DNA from: JAHEFX01 sp964614585 | Lineage (GTDB): Bacteria > Actinomycetota > Acidimicrobiia > Spongiisociales > JAENVV01 | NCBI GenBank assembly: GCA_964614585.1 | Contig: CAZTLW010000042.1 | Coordinates: 1 to 16,916, forward strand | Direction of reading: 5' to 3' | Length of the DNA stretch: 16,916 nt | In this document: piece by piece, positions 1 to 6,514 of the stretch | Layout: each line of letters starts with the position of its first letter | Numbering within the stretch: position 1 is the first letter of the stretch | Notes under the pieces: model-generated | Seen by the model: the letters and a program-made list of their open reading frames with translations, nothing else | What the model was told of the DNA's origin: nothing | Database searches by the model: none | Made by a program: the position numbers and the translations under genes

Positions 1-413
1 GCCCGGGTGATGGCCTGGCGGATCCACCAGGTGGCGTAGGTGGAGAACTTGAAGCCCTTGCGCCAGTCGAACTTCTCGACGGCGCGGATGAGTCCCAGGT
101 TGCCCTCCTGGATGAGGTCGAGCAGACCGAGGCCGCTGTTCGAGTAGCGCTTGGCGACCGAGACCACGAGCCGCAGGTTGGCGTTGATGAAGCGCTGACG
201 CGCCTCGGAACCCACCGCCACCGCCCGGCGCAGCTTCCGGCGCTCGTGGGGCGTGAGCTCCTCGCCCGACGCCAGCCGCTCGGCTGCGACCTGTCCTTCG
301 CTGATCTCGCGGGCGAGTTCGATCTCCTCCTCGGCCGTCAGCAGGTCGTAGTTGCCGATGCCGTCCAGATAGTCGTTGAGCGCCTCGCGCGAGCTGAGGT
401 CGAACCGGGCCAC
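1..413 (-). CDS. RNA polymerase sigma-70 family factor (primary/RpoD-like), N-terminal part
   Basis: This sigma subunit directs RNA polymerase to promoters. The 137 visible codons contain a region 1.2 helix (residues about 13-38, YLDGIGNYDLLTAEEE) and a short linker rich in charged residues (about 40-70). Region 2 follows, with the signatures RFINANLRLVVSVAKRY (74-90), LLDLIQEGNLGLIRAVEKFD (98-116) and FKFSTYATWWIRQAI (121-135). The last two form the core-binding and -10 recognition/melting helices of group 1/2 sigma factors. Regions 3 and 4 lie beyond the window edge, so the gene is partial here. GTG at 413 is chosen because a GAGGTGA-like Shine-Dalgarno lies about 7 nt upstream; an ATG ten bases upstream opens a different frame. 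The gene is divergent from the tRNA. Whether it is the essential primary sigma or a SigB-like paralogue cannot be told without region 4 and the N-terminal context. Confidence 0.93.
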   Translation of the reverse strand, partial: MARFDLSSREALNDYLDGIGNYDLLTAEEEIELAREISEGQVAAERLASGEELTPHERRKLRRAVAVGSEARQRFINANLRLVVSVAKRYSNSGLGLLDLIQEGNLGLIRAVEKFDWRKGFKFSTYATWWIRQAITR

Positions 414-443
414 CGTGTCATCACCTCGTGGGGAAGTGGGGCG

Positions 444-449
444 ATCGTA
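444..449 (-). promoter_or_regulatory. -10-like element of the sigma factor gene
   Basis: On the minus strand TACGAT matches the TANNNT consensus. It would start transcription near 437, leaving a leader of roughly 24 nt that contains the Shine-Dalgarno. No convincing -35 hexamer is visible 16-18 bp upstream. This is inferred from motif and position only. Confidence 0.4.
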
Positions 450-507
450 GGTCGGGGGTATCGGACTTCCGCGGATTGTCCTGAAGGGGCTACCCCGGCT
501 CCCTCGG

Positions 508-513
508 TACGCT
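508..513 (+). promoter_or_regulatory. -10-like element of tRNA-Val
   Basis: TACGCT fits TANNNT and ends 9 bp before the mature 5' end of the tRNA, so transcription would begin a few bases upstream of the tRNA. The -35 region is not recognisable. The stretch 414-522 holds only the two divergent promoters. Confidence 0.4.
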
Positions 514-522
514 TTGGCACTC

Positions 523-595
523 GGGCGTTTAGCTCAGCTGGAAGAGCGCCTCGTTTACACCGAGGAGGTCGGCGGTTCGAGCCCGTCAACGCCCA
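523..595 (+). tRNA. tRNA-Val (anticodon UAC)
   Basis: A full 73-nt cloverleaf can be folded by eye. The acceptor stem GGGCGTT (523-529) pairs with AACGCCC (588-594). The D stem is GCTC/GAGC and the anticodon stem CCTCG/CGAGG. The loop TTTACAC places anticodon TAC at 556-558. The T arm is GGCGG-TTCGAGC-CCGTC with one G-T pair, and the discriminator is A595. The anticodon reads GUA-type valine codons. The 3' CCA is not encoded. A perfect hairpin starts at the discriminator base itself (595-625). Confidence 0.97.
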
Positions 596-625
596 CTGAT
601 GACGGCCTCGACGGCCGTCATCAGT
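595..625 (+). terminator. Perfect 13-bp hairpin after tRNA-Val (probable terminator)
   Basis: ACTGATGACGGCC (595-607) is exactly complementary to GGCCGTCATCAGT (613-625) around a 5-nt loop, TCGAC. There is no T-run afterwards, as is common for hairpin terminators in high-GC actinobacteria. The stem includes the discriminator base A595, so the unprocessed transcript must be trimmed right into the stem. The repeat is directly visible; termination is inferred. Confidence 0.65.
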
Positions 626-628
626 GGA

Positions 629-663
629 GTACTCAGTACTTGGTACTCAGTACTCAGTACTCG
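629..663 (+). repeat. Five tandem 7-bp units of GTACTCA type
   Basis: Units are GTACTCA (629), GTACTTG (636), GTACTCA (643), GTACTCA (650) and GTACTCG (657), with a decayed sixth unit, GTACCGC, at 664. Each unit begins with the palindrome GTAC. The array sits between the tRNA hairpin and the -10 box of the next gene, covering the place where its -35 element would lie. Read in frame it gives a YSVLGTQ-type peptide repeat, which is probably not translated. Confidence 0.9.
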
Positions 664-679
664 GTACCGCCCCGCTCCG

Positions 680-685
680 TACTCT
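680..685 (+). promoter_or_regulatory. -10-like element giving a leaderless mRNA for the 693 gene
   Basis: TACTCT ends 7 bp before the ATG at 693 and no Shine-Dalgarno is present. The same spacing recurs before several other genes in this window. The -35 position (about 657-662) falls inside the heptamer array. Confidence 0.45.
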
Positions 686-692
686 CTGCGAC

Positions 693-1184
693 ATGGACGA
701 GACCCAGCGGCCTGCGGCGTGGCTTCGGTGGATGGGTGGTGCGATCGTCGGCACCGGGCTCATCGCGCTGGTCGGGATTCCGTTCGTGGACGCCACCCGG
801 GTGGTCCCCACCGGGGCGGCGTCGGGTCTTGCCACCGAGTGGTTCACCGACCCGCCCGAGGCCTACGAGTACCGACTGGAGGTGCGGGGCGACGAACTGC
901 GTCTCGACGCCGAGGTGCGGATCGACCGCCGGGAGGTGACGACGAACCTCCGGTCGTGCAACGTCGCCGACGAGCGCTGTGAGCGGATCGTCGCCGACTT
1001 CGCCGGCATCGATCGGATCCTCGCCACCACCGGCCGCCTCACCGGGGCCGCCCCGATCGGTGATCCTGCCGCCTGGACGGTGGAGGGACCGCTCCCGGAG
1101 CTCTCGGGCCGGTACGACGAGCCGGATCGGGTCGGCGAGGAGGTCACGTTCGAGGTCGAGGCCTTCGAGGTGCTGACGCCCTGA
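693..1184 (+). CDS. Membrane-anchored hypothetical protein
   Basis: The family is not recognised. The 163-residue product has one hydrophobic segment at about residues 15-33 (GGAIVGTGLIALVGIPFV) after a short N-terminus. An acidic domain of about 125 residues follows, predicted to lie outside the membrane. Two cysteines close together (SCNVADERC) could form a disulphide. The C-terminal part alternates hydrophobic and charged residues (DRVGEEVTFEVEAFEVL), which suggests beta strands. ATG 693 is chosen over an in-frame ATG at 624, because the longer version would translate the tandem heptamer repeat and a -10-like box sits just upstream of 693. The gene is monocistronic and ends 3 bp before the stop of guaB1 on the other strand. 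It may be an anchored secreted protein; no function is assigned. Confidence 0.75.
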   Translation: MDETQRPAAWLRWMGGAIVGTGLIALVGIPFVDATRVVPTGAASGLATEWFTDPPEAYEYRLEVRGDELRLDAEVRIDRREVTTNLRSCNVADERCERIVADFAGIDRILATTGRLTGAAPIGDPAAWTVEGPLPELSGRYDEPDRVGEEVTFEVEAFEVLTP

Positions 1185-1187
1185 CCC

Positions 1188-2624
1188 TCACCAACTCCGG
1201 TCGATGCTCATGCCTTCCGTGTAGCCGGTGACCGATTGGATCCCGACCACCGCCCGTTCGGCGAGCTCGGGCAGGCTGGTCGCACCGGCGTAGGTGGCCG
1301 CCGATCTGACCCCGGTCACGATGCGGTCGATGATGTCCTCCACGCTCGGCGCCTCGGGGTCGAGGTACATGCGGGCGTGGGAGATGCCCTCCTCGAACAT
1401 GGCCTTCCGAGCCCGCTCGAACTCGCCCTCCTGTCGGGTCCGGTGGAAGACCGCCCGCTGGGATGCCATCCCGTAGTTCTCCTTGTAGAGGCGCCCGTCG
1501 CCGTCGCGCATCGTGTTCGCCGCCGACTCGTGGGTGCCGGCGAACCATGAGCCGATCATCACGTTGGCGGCCCCTGCGGCCAGCGCCAGGGCCACGTCGC
1601 GGGGATGGCGCACACCGCCGTCGGCCCAGACGACCGCGCCCAGTTCGGCCGCCGCCCTGGCGCACTCGAGCACGGCGGAGAACTGGGGGCGGCCGACCCC
1701 GGTCATCATCCGGGTGGTGCACATGGCGCCGGGTCCGACGCCGACCTTCACGATGTCGGCGCCGGCCTCGAGGAGGTCGCGGGTGCCGGCGGCCGTGACC
1801 ACGTTGCCGGCGACCACGGTCATGTCGGGGGCCGCCGACCGCACGGCGGCCAGGGCCTCGAGCATCTTGCGCTGGTGCCCGTGGGCCGTGTCGACCACCA
1901 CGAAGTCCACGCCGGCGGCGAGCAACTCCTTGGTCTTGGCCGCGACGTCGCCGTTGACGCCGATGGCGGCGGCCGCCATGAGGCGCCCGGTGTCGTCGAC
2001 GGCGGGCTCGTAGACCGTCGAGCGGACGGCCCCACGATCGGTCATGACGCCGAGCAGGTGCCCGTCCTCGTCGACCACCGGCGCGACGTGGACCCGATTG
2101 GCGACGAGCGCTTCGAACATCGACCGGGTGTCCTGGCGGTGGTCGAGCACGACCGGGTTCGGCGTCATGACGTCGCCGAGGGGGGCGAAGAGGTCGCGGT
2201 CCCGGGCGTCCGCCTCGGCGAACATGCCGACCGGGCGCCCATCGTCGACCACCACCACCGCCCGGTGGGAGCGCTTGTTGATGAGGTTGAGGGCGTTGGC
2301 GATCGTCGCCGTCGGAGCGAGGGTGACCGGCGTGTCGAGGACGGTGCTCGCCGACTTGACCGTCGCCGTCATGTCGGCCACCGCCTCGGCCGGGATGTCC
2401 TGGGGGAACACCGCCACCCCGCCTCGTCGAGCGACGGTCTCGGCCATGCGCCGACCCGCCACCGCAGTCATGTTGGCGACCACCACCGGGATCGTGGTCC
2501 CGATGCCATCGGGCGTCGTCAGGTCGACCTCGCTGCGGGACCCGACGTCCGTCGGGGCCGGGACCAGGAAGACGTCGGCGTAGGTGAGGTCGTGGGGCGG
2601 GACGCGGTCGTCGAGGAACTGCAT
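1188..2624 (-). CDS. guaB1: GuaB1: CBS-containing IMPDH/GMP reductase family protein
   Basis: The 478-residue protein has the IMPDH/GMPR (beta/alpha)8 barrel. Two CBS modules are inserted at about residues 94-205 (AVVVVDDGRPVGMF and HVAPVVDEDGHLLGVMTDR). The phosphate-binding and catalytic loop is GVGPGAMCTTRMMTGVGRPQ, with the nucleophile at Cys302. DGG lies at 335-337 and the NYGMAS flap motif at 383-388. True IMPDH usually reads GPGSICTTR here. The GAMCTTR form and the 478-residue length match actinobacterial GuaB1, whose mycobacterial member is known as a GMP reductase (GMP + NADPH to IMP + NH3) controlled through its CBS domains. The role is therefore purine salvage in the cytosol. ATG 2624 starts 10 nt after a TAGCAT box, so the leader is very short. 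The gene is divergent from the 2687 gene and convergent with the 693 gene. Substrate is inferred from family. Confidence 0.93.
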   Translation of the reverse strand: MQFLDDRVPPHDLTYADVFLVPAPTDVGSRSEVDLTTPDGIGTTIPVVVANMTAVAGRRMAETVARRGGVAVFPQDIPAEAVADMTATVKSASTVLDTPVTLAPTATIANALNLINKRSHRAVVVVDDGRPVGMFAEADARDRDLFAPLGDVMTPNPVVLDHRQDTRSMFEALVANRVHVAPVVDEDGHLLGVMTDRGAVRSTVYEPAVDDTGRLMAAAAIGVNGDVAAKTKELLAAGVDFVVVDTAHGHQRKMLEALAAVRSAAPDMTVVAGNVVTAAGTRDLLEAGADIVKVGVGPGAMCTTRMMTGVGRPQFSAVLECARAAAELGAVVWADGGVRHPRDVALALAAGAANVMIGSWFAGTHESAANTMRDGDGRLYKENYGMASQRAVFHRTRQEGEFERARKAMFEEGISHARMYLDPEAPSVEDIIDRIVTGVRSAATYAGATSLPELAERAVVGIQSVTGYTEGMSIDRSW

Positions 2625-2634
2625 CGCGCGTCCG

Positions 2635-2640
2635 ATGCTA
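2635..2640 (-). promoter_or_regulatory. -10-like element of guaB1
   Basis: On the minus strand TAGCAT lies 10 nt before the guaB1 ATG, predicting an mRNA with a leader of only a few bases and no Shine-Dalgarno. Confidence 0.4.
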
Positions 2641-2647
2641 CGGGGGC

Positions 2648-2673
2648 CGGCTCCCGCTTGGGCCCGGGAGCCG
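2648..2673. promoter_or_regulatory. 9-bp inverted repeat between divergent promoters (possible operator)
   Basis: CGGCTCCCG (2648-2656) and CGGGAGCCG (2665-2673) are perfect inverted copies around CTTGGGCC. The dyad fills the -35 region of the 2687 gene and lies just upstream of the guaB1 -10 box. A dimeric regulator could control both genes from here, but a GC-rich hairpin of chance origin is also possible. Confidence 0.4.
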
Positions 2674-2674
2674 C

Positions 2675-2680
2675 GACACT
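2675..2680 (+). promoter_or_regulatory. -10-like element, leaderless start of the 2687 gene
   Basis: GACACT keeps the conserved second-position A and sixth-position T, and ends 6 bp before GTG 2687. No ribosome-binding site is visible. Confidence 0.35.
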
Positions 2681-2686
2681 TGTGCC

Positions 2687-4144
2687 GTGTCGCTCGCCGT
2701 CGCCCGCCTCCTCGTCTTCGGCACCTCCGCCGTGGTCCTCGTCCTCGAGATCCTCGCCGGGCGACTCATGGCGCCCTACCTCGGCGTGACGCTGGAGACG
2801 TTCACCGGGATCATCGGGGTGGTCCTCGCCGGCATCGCCCTCGGTGCCTGGGCGGGTGGCGTCTCGGCCGACCGGGTCGACCCGGCCCGGCTCCTCGGTC
2901 CGCTGCTCGTGGCGGGTGGAGCGTCGGCACTCGCCTCGCCCGCGATCGTGGACGCCATCGGCCCGACCCTCGGCGGCGACGGCCCGCTCCAGATCATCTG
3001 GTTGACGTCGGTGGCCTTCCTCGTCCCGTCGATCCTCCTGTCGGCGGTGCCGCCGATCGTCATCAAGCTGCGGCTCCGCTCGATCGAGGAGACCGGCACC
3101 GTCGTCGGCTCGTTCTCCGCCCTCGGCACGATTGGCGCCCTGGTCGGCACCTTCGTCACCGGGTTCATCCTCATCGCCGCCGCCCCGAGCCGCCCCGTCG
3201 TCATCACGATCGGCATCGGCACGGTGCTGGCCGGGATGGTGGCTCTCGCCCGGACACGCCGCTGGCAGGCGGTCGCCGGGTCGGTGGCAGCGGTGCTGGT
3301 CGCCACCGTCGCCCTCGCCGTGGTGCCCGGGCCGTGCGACGAGGAGACCAAGTACTACTGCGTCTCGGTCCGTGCCGACGACACGCGCCCCAGCGGCCGA
3401 GTCCTCGTGCTCGACACGCTCCGGCACTCCTACGTCGACCTCGACGACCCCACCCACCTCGAGTTCCGGTACACGAAGCTCATGGCCGACGCGGTGGCGA
3501 CGCTGCCGCCCGGCCCCCTCGACGCCCTGTACCTGGGCGGCGGCGGGTTCACGCTGCCGGTCCACCTCCGGGAGGTGCGCCCGGGTTCCACCGCCGACGT
3601 CCTCGAGATCGACCCGGACCTGATCGAGCTCGCCGCCGACGAGTTCGGGGTCGAGTTCGACGACGGCCTCTCCGCCGAGGCCGGCGACGCCCGCCTCGCC
3701 CTTCCGTCTCGGGCCGACGACGCCTATGACGTCGTCCTGGGTGACGCCTTCGGGAGCCTGTCGGTGCCCTGGCACCTGACGACGGTCGAGTTCGTGTCGG
3801 AGCTCCGCCGGGTTCTCCGCCCCGGCGGCCTCTACGTCGTCAACCTCATCGACTACCCACCCGCCGACTTCGCCCGCGCCGAGACCGCCACGCTCCTCGA
3901 GGTGTTCGACGACGTCGCGGTGGTGGCGCCGGCCGACTACCTCACCGGCGAGCGGGGTGGCAACTTCATAGTGGTGGCGGCGGTCGACGGCACCATCGAT
4001 CGGGCGGCCCTGGCCGCCACCATCGATGCCCGGGGCGGGGGCGAGGTCGTGACCGATCCCGCCGGCACCGTCGAATTCGCCGGCGACGCCCGCCCGCTCA
4101 CCGACGACTTCGCCCCGGTCGACCAACTCCTCTCACGCCCGTAG
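2687..4144 (+). CDS. Fused membrane domain/spermidine synthase-like protein
   Basis: The 485-residue protein has about seven hydrophobic segments in residues 5-215, then a Rossmann methyltransferase-type domain at about 240-440 resembling spermidine synthase. Visible motifs are the nucleotide/aminopropyl-donor loop YLGGGGFTLPVHL (282-294), the acidic strand VLEIDPDLIELA (305-316), GDARLAL (333-339) and YDVVLGDAFGSLSVPWHLTT (347-366). A partner membrane helix contains EILAGRLMAPYLG (21-33), typical of fused MFS/spermidine synthase proteins. The usual SpeE active-site stretch with VDSSDP is replaced by LGDAFGS, as in these fusions, so polyamine synthesis is doubtful. The true substrate is unknown. 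GTG 2687 follows a -10 box by 6 bp. The stop TAG overlaps the -10 box of the next gene. Domain identity is confident, activity is not. Confidence 0.88.
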   Translation: MSLAVARLLVFGTSAVVLVLEILAGRLMAPYLGVTLETFTGIIGVVLAGIALGAWAGGVSADRVDPARLLGPLLVAGGASALASPAIVDAIGPTLGGDGPLQIIWLTSVAFLVPSILLSAVPPIVIKLRLRSIEETGTVVGSFSALGTIGALVGTFVTGFILIAAAPSRPVVITIGIGTVLAGMVALARTRRWQAVAGSVAAVLVATVALAVVPGPCDEETKYYCVSVRADDTRPSGRVLVLDTLRHSYVDLDDPTHLEFRYTKLMADAVATLPPGPLDALYLGGGGFTLPVHLREVRPGSTADVLEIDPDLIELAADEFGVEFDDGLSAEAGDARLALPSRADDAYDVVLGDAFGSLSVPWHLTTVEFVSELRRVLRPGGLYVVNLIDYPPADFARAETATLLEVFDDVAVVAPADYLTGERGGNFIVVAAVDGTIDRAALAATIDARGGGEVVTDPAGTVEFAGDARPLTDDFAPVDQLLSRP

Positions 4145-4147
4145 GCT
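4142..4147 (+). promoter_or_regulatory. -10-like element of the YccF gene, overlapping a stop codon
   Basis: TAGGCT ends 7 bp before the ATG at 4155. Its first three bases are the stop codon of the preceding gene. No Shine-Dalgarno precedes the ATG, so the gene may have its own leaderless transcript. Confidence 0.4.
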
Positions 4148-4154
4148 CGACGGC

Positions 4155-4583
4155 ATGCTGCGACTGATCGGCAACGTCATCTGGCTCCTCCTCGGGGGCA
4201 TCGAAGCGGCCATCGGCTGGGCGATCGCCGGACTCATCCTGTTCATCCCGATCGTGACGATCCCCTTCGGGATCCAGGCCCTGAAGATCGCCCGCTACAC
4301 GCTGTGGCCCTTCGGCTCCAAGCTCGTGTCGGCCGTCGACAGCCCCCTCCACGGCATCGCGGCGGTCATCGGCAACATCCTGTGGATCCCCTTCGGGCTG
4401 GTCCTCGCCCTCGTCCACCTCGTCGCCGCCCTGCTCACCGCCATCACCATCATCGGGCTGCCCTTCGCCTGGGCGCACCTGAAACTGGCCGGCGTCTCGC
4501 TGGTGCCGTTCGGGTTCCGGGTGGTCGACGCCGACTCCTACGCGGCCGGCGAGGCCGCCCACGCCGTCGACCGCCTCGGCTGA
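4155..4583 (+). CDS. YccF domain-containing inner membrane protein
   Basis: The 142-residue protein contains two copies of the YccF (DUF307) motif: LIGNVIWLLLGGIEAAIGWA (about 4-23) and VIGNILWIPFGLVLALVHLV (about 71-90). Each is followed by a second hydrophobic helix ending in TIPFGIQALKIA or GLPFAWAHLKLA and then a WPFG or VPFG turn. This gives roughly four membrane helices, the normal size and layout of the family. The molecular role of YccF proteins is unknown. The gene lies 10 bp after the spermidine synthase-like gene and 23 bp before the histidine kinase on the same strand. It may be co-transcribed, although each of these genes has its own -10-like box at its start. Confidence 0.93.
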   Translation: MLRLIGNVIWLLLGGIEAAIGWAIAGLILFIPIVTIPFGIQALKIARYTLWPFGSKLVSAVDSPLHGIAAVIGNILWIPFGLVLALVHLVAALLTAITIIGLPFAWAHLKLAGVSLVPFGFRVVDADSYAAGEAAHAVDRLG

Positions 4584-4594
4584 GCCGCCGCCGG

Positions 4595-4600
4595 TACCCT
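4595..4600 (+). promoter_or_regulatory. -10-like element, leaderless start of the histidine kinase
   Basis: TACCCT is followed by exactly 6 bp and then GTG 4607. The identical TACCCT + 6 bp + GTG arrangement occurs at 8676-8690. Confidence 0.45.
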
Positions 4601-4606
4601 GCCGGC

Positions 4607-5713
4607 GTGCTCGAACGCACGCTCTTTCGGGCCGTCGTCGCCTTCCGCATCATCGCGCTGGCCTGGATGGTCGCCCTCGTCGCCATCACCGTGGCGACGG
4701 TGCCCGACATCTCGGTCGGGTTGGTGGTCGCCTCCCTGACGGTGGCCGTGGCGGGCACCGTCGGACTGCAACTCGCCGCCCGGGCCCAGGTCGCCGGCCG
4801 GAGCTGGGTCGCCCTCGACGCCGCCGCCTCGCTGGTGGTGGCGGCGGGACCGTGGCTGGCCGGCACGACCGAGCCGTTCTACGGCGGCTACCCGATGAGC
4901 GCCGTGGTGCTGGTGGCCTTCGCCGCCGGGACCCGGTGGGCGGTGGGCCTGGCAGTGGCCCAGTTCGCCATCATCCTGGCGGGCGCCGTCGCCGTGGGCC
5001 CGGTCGACGTCGGTGACGTGACCCGCACCGGCCTCACGCTGCTCATCGTGGCCTGGGTCGTGGGCTGGGTGATCGGGTCGCTGCGGGATGCCGATGGTCG
5101 GCGGCGGTCCGCCGAGGCCGCCCTGGCCGAGGAGCGGGAGGCCCGCGTCCGCGCCGAGGAGCGGGCGTCGCTCGCGGCACGCCTCCACGACTCCGCCGTC
5201 CAGACCCTCGTCGTGCTCCGCCAGCAGGCCGATGACCCCGACCGGGTCCGAGCCCTCGCCCGCCGCCAGGAGCGCGAACTGCGGGACCTCATCGCCGGGA
5301 CGGCGGCGACCCCCGACGGACTCGCCGCCGGGCTCGGGCGGGTGGCCGACGAGGTGGAGGACCTCCACGGCCTCCACGTCGAGCGGGTGCTGCTCGGCGA
5401 CGCCGACCCGTCCCAGGCCGTCGACGCCGCCGTCGGCGCCGCACGCGAGGCCCTGGTGAACGTCGCCCGTCACTCGGGCGTGGAGCGCGCCCACCTGTTC
5501 GCCGAGGTCGGCGACGGCGCACTGACCGTCTCGGTGCGCGACCGAGGCCGCGGCTTCGATCCCACGGAGGTGGGGGAGGGGACCGGTCTCACGAGGTCGG
5601 TGCGGGATCGGGTCACCGCCGTGGGCGGCACCGTGCGGCTGCGGTCGGCGCCCGGGCAGGGCACCGACGTGGAGGTGACGGTGCCGACCGCCGACCGCGG
5701 AGGTGGTCCATGA
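4607..5713 (+). CDS. NarL-type sensor histidine kinase
   Basis: The 368-residue membrane kinase has about five hydrophobic helices in residues 8-160, a coiled linker rich in Glu/Arg (163-190), and a dimerisation/phosphoacceptor helix ARLHDSAVQTLVVLRQQ (191-207) with His194. The GHKL ATPase domain shows an N box REALVNVARHS (280-290), a G1 box DRGRGFD (312-318), a G2-like GTGL (325-328) and the end motif SAPGQGTDVEVTVP. The order and LHDxxxQ box fit the HisKA_3 (NarL/DesK) class. No extracytoplasmic sensor domain is seen, so the signal is probably read within or near the membrane. GTG 4607 is chosen for its -10 box spacing and because the frame upstream overlaps the YccF gene. The stop overlaps the response regulator start by ATGA, so both proteins are made together. 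Confidence 0.92.
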   Translation: MLERTLFRAVVAFRIIALAWMVALVAITVATVPDISVGLVVASLTVAVAGTVGLQLAARAQVAGRSWVALDAAASLVVAAGPWLAGTTEPFYGGYPMSAVVLVAFAAGTRWAVGLAVAQFAIILAGAVAVGPVDVGDVTRTGLTLLIVAWVVGWVIGSLRDADGRRRSAEAALAEEREARVRAEERASLAARLHDSAVQTLVVLRQQADDPDRVRALARRQERELRDLIAGTAATPDGLAAGLGRVADEVEDLHGLHVERVLLGDADPSQAVDAAVGAAREALVNVARHSGVERAHLFAEVGDGALTVSVRDRGRGFDPTEVGEGTGLTRSVRDRVTAVGGTVRLRSAPGQGTDVEVTVPTADRGGGP

Positions 5714-6342
5714 CACGTGTGTTCATCGTCGACGACCACGAGATCGCTCGCACTGGTCTGCGGGCCACCCTCGGCGACGCCGTCGAGGTGGTGGGAGAGG
5801 CCGACGAGCCGTCGATCGCCGCCGAGCTCATCCTCGAACGCGCCCCCGACGTCGTGCTGGTGGACGTCCAGATGCCCGGCGGCGGTGGTGCCCACACGGT
5901 CTCGCTCGTGCGCGCCCGCACCGACTCGGTGGCGTTCCTCGCCGTCTCCGCCTCGGCTCGACCCGAGGACGTCGTCGGCATCATCCGGGCCGGGGCGCTC
6001 GGCTACGTCACGAAGGGTGACGCCGATCGGGACCGGCTCCTGGCCGCCATCGCGGCCGTGGCCGACGGGAGCCCGTACTTCAGCCCCGAGTTGGCCGGCT
6101 TCGTGGCCCGGGCGTTCGACGACGTGGAGCCGGCCGACGTCGACCCCGAGATCGACCGGCTGACGCCCCGGGAGCGAGAGGTCATGATCGAGCTCGCCAA
6201 GGGCGCCACCAACCCCGAGATCGCGCAACGGTTGGGCATCTCCCGCAAGACGGTCGAGACCCACGTGGGGGCGGTCCTCCGCAAGCTGCAGGTGACCACC
6301 CGCCAGGCCGTGGTCCGCTGGGTCACCGAGCGCGGGCTCTGA
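5710..6342 (+). CDS. NarL/FixJ-family response regulator
   Basis: The 210-residue cytoplasmic DNA-binding regulator is the partner of the upstream kinase. Its receiver domain (1-120) has the acidic pair Asp8/Asp9, the phosphoacceptor Asp52 in LVDVQMP, Ser80 at the switch position and Lys102 in YVTKGD. The LuxR-type helix-turn-helix (about 151-205) reads LTPREREVMIELAKGATNPE then IAQRLGISRKTVETHVGAVL, with good match to the family. The ATG lies inside the kinase stop (ATGA), a standard translational coupling. No matching dimeric target site was identified in the window. The operon is followed by 172 bp without a gene, containing the 51-nt palindromic repeat. Confidence 0.95.
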   Translation: MTRVFIVDDHEIARTGLRATLGDAVEVVGEADEPSIAAELILERAPDVVLVDVQMPGGGGAHTVSLVRARTDSVAFLAVSASARPEDVVGIIRAGALGYVTKGDADRDRLLAAIAAVADGSPYFSPELAGFVARAFDDVEPADVDPEIDRLTPREREVMIELAKGATNPEIAQRLGISRKTVETHVGAVLRKLQVTTRQAVVRWVTERGL

Positions 6343-6395
6343 CGTCGAACCGGACGACGGGCGGCCGGCGGGGTGACCGTGGCCGCTCCACCACC

Positions 6396-6446
6396 CGTTC
6401 CCGTGTCGCTCACCCCTCACAGTGGGGGCTGGACGACACAAGAACG
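6396..6446 (-). repeat. 51-nt palindromic repeat, copy A
   Basis: The arms CGTTCCCGTGTCG (6396-6408) and CGACACAAGAACG (6434-6446) form a long stem that extends two more pairs outward (6394-6395 with 6447-6448), around a C/G-rich inner stem. Two C-A mismatches on the plus strand become G-U pairs in minus-strand RNA. Copy B at 13483-13533 has the same length, an identical right arm and about 40 of 51 matching bases. The rest of 6343-6514 shows only a weak GCGGCC/GGCCGC dyad (6361-6386) and a promoter. Confidence 0.8.
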
Positions 6447-6502
6447 GGAACGGGGCTGGGAGGGGGCGGGGAGCAGACCGTCGGACACGGTGGGCGCCGG
6501 GA

Positions 6503-6508
6503 TACGAT
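6503..6508 (+). promoter_or_regulatory. -10-like element, leaderless start of the 6515 gene
   Basis: TACGAT lies 6 bp before GTG 6515, with TCGGAC (6481-6486) at a 16-bp spacing as a possible weak -35. No Shine-Dalgarno is present. Confidence 0.5.
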
Positions 6509-6514
6509 GGATCC

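Noticed and set aside
246..599. A 117-codon plus-strand frame running through the sigma gene, promoter and tRNA.
   Set aside because: It overlaps a clear tRNA and the antisense of a conserved sigma factor.
629..670. Short regular repeats considered as a CRISPR array.
   Set aside because: Units are 7 bp and contiguous without spacers, and no cas genes are present.
1605..2789. A 394-codon plus-strand frame opposite guaB1.
   Set aside because: His/Val/Gly/Asp-rich translation is typical of the antisense of a GC-rich gene; guaB1 has full family motifs.
2519..4126. A 535-codon open frame on the minus strand opposite the spermidine synthase-like gene.
   Set aside because: It is Gly/Asp/Arg/His-rich low-complexity translation without motifs, and is explained as the antisense shadow of a well-supported high-GC gene.
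2687..4144. Annotation as speE with a role in polyamine synthesis.
   Set aside because: The catalytic region differs from true spermidine synthase and the protein carries a membrane domain, so only a family-level name is justified.
6396..6446. Copy A considered purely as the terminator of the two-component operon, or as an integron attC site.
   Set aside because: A near copy lies between divergent gene starts where no terminator is needed, there is no T-run, and no integrase or GTTRRRY core is visible.
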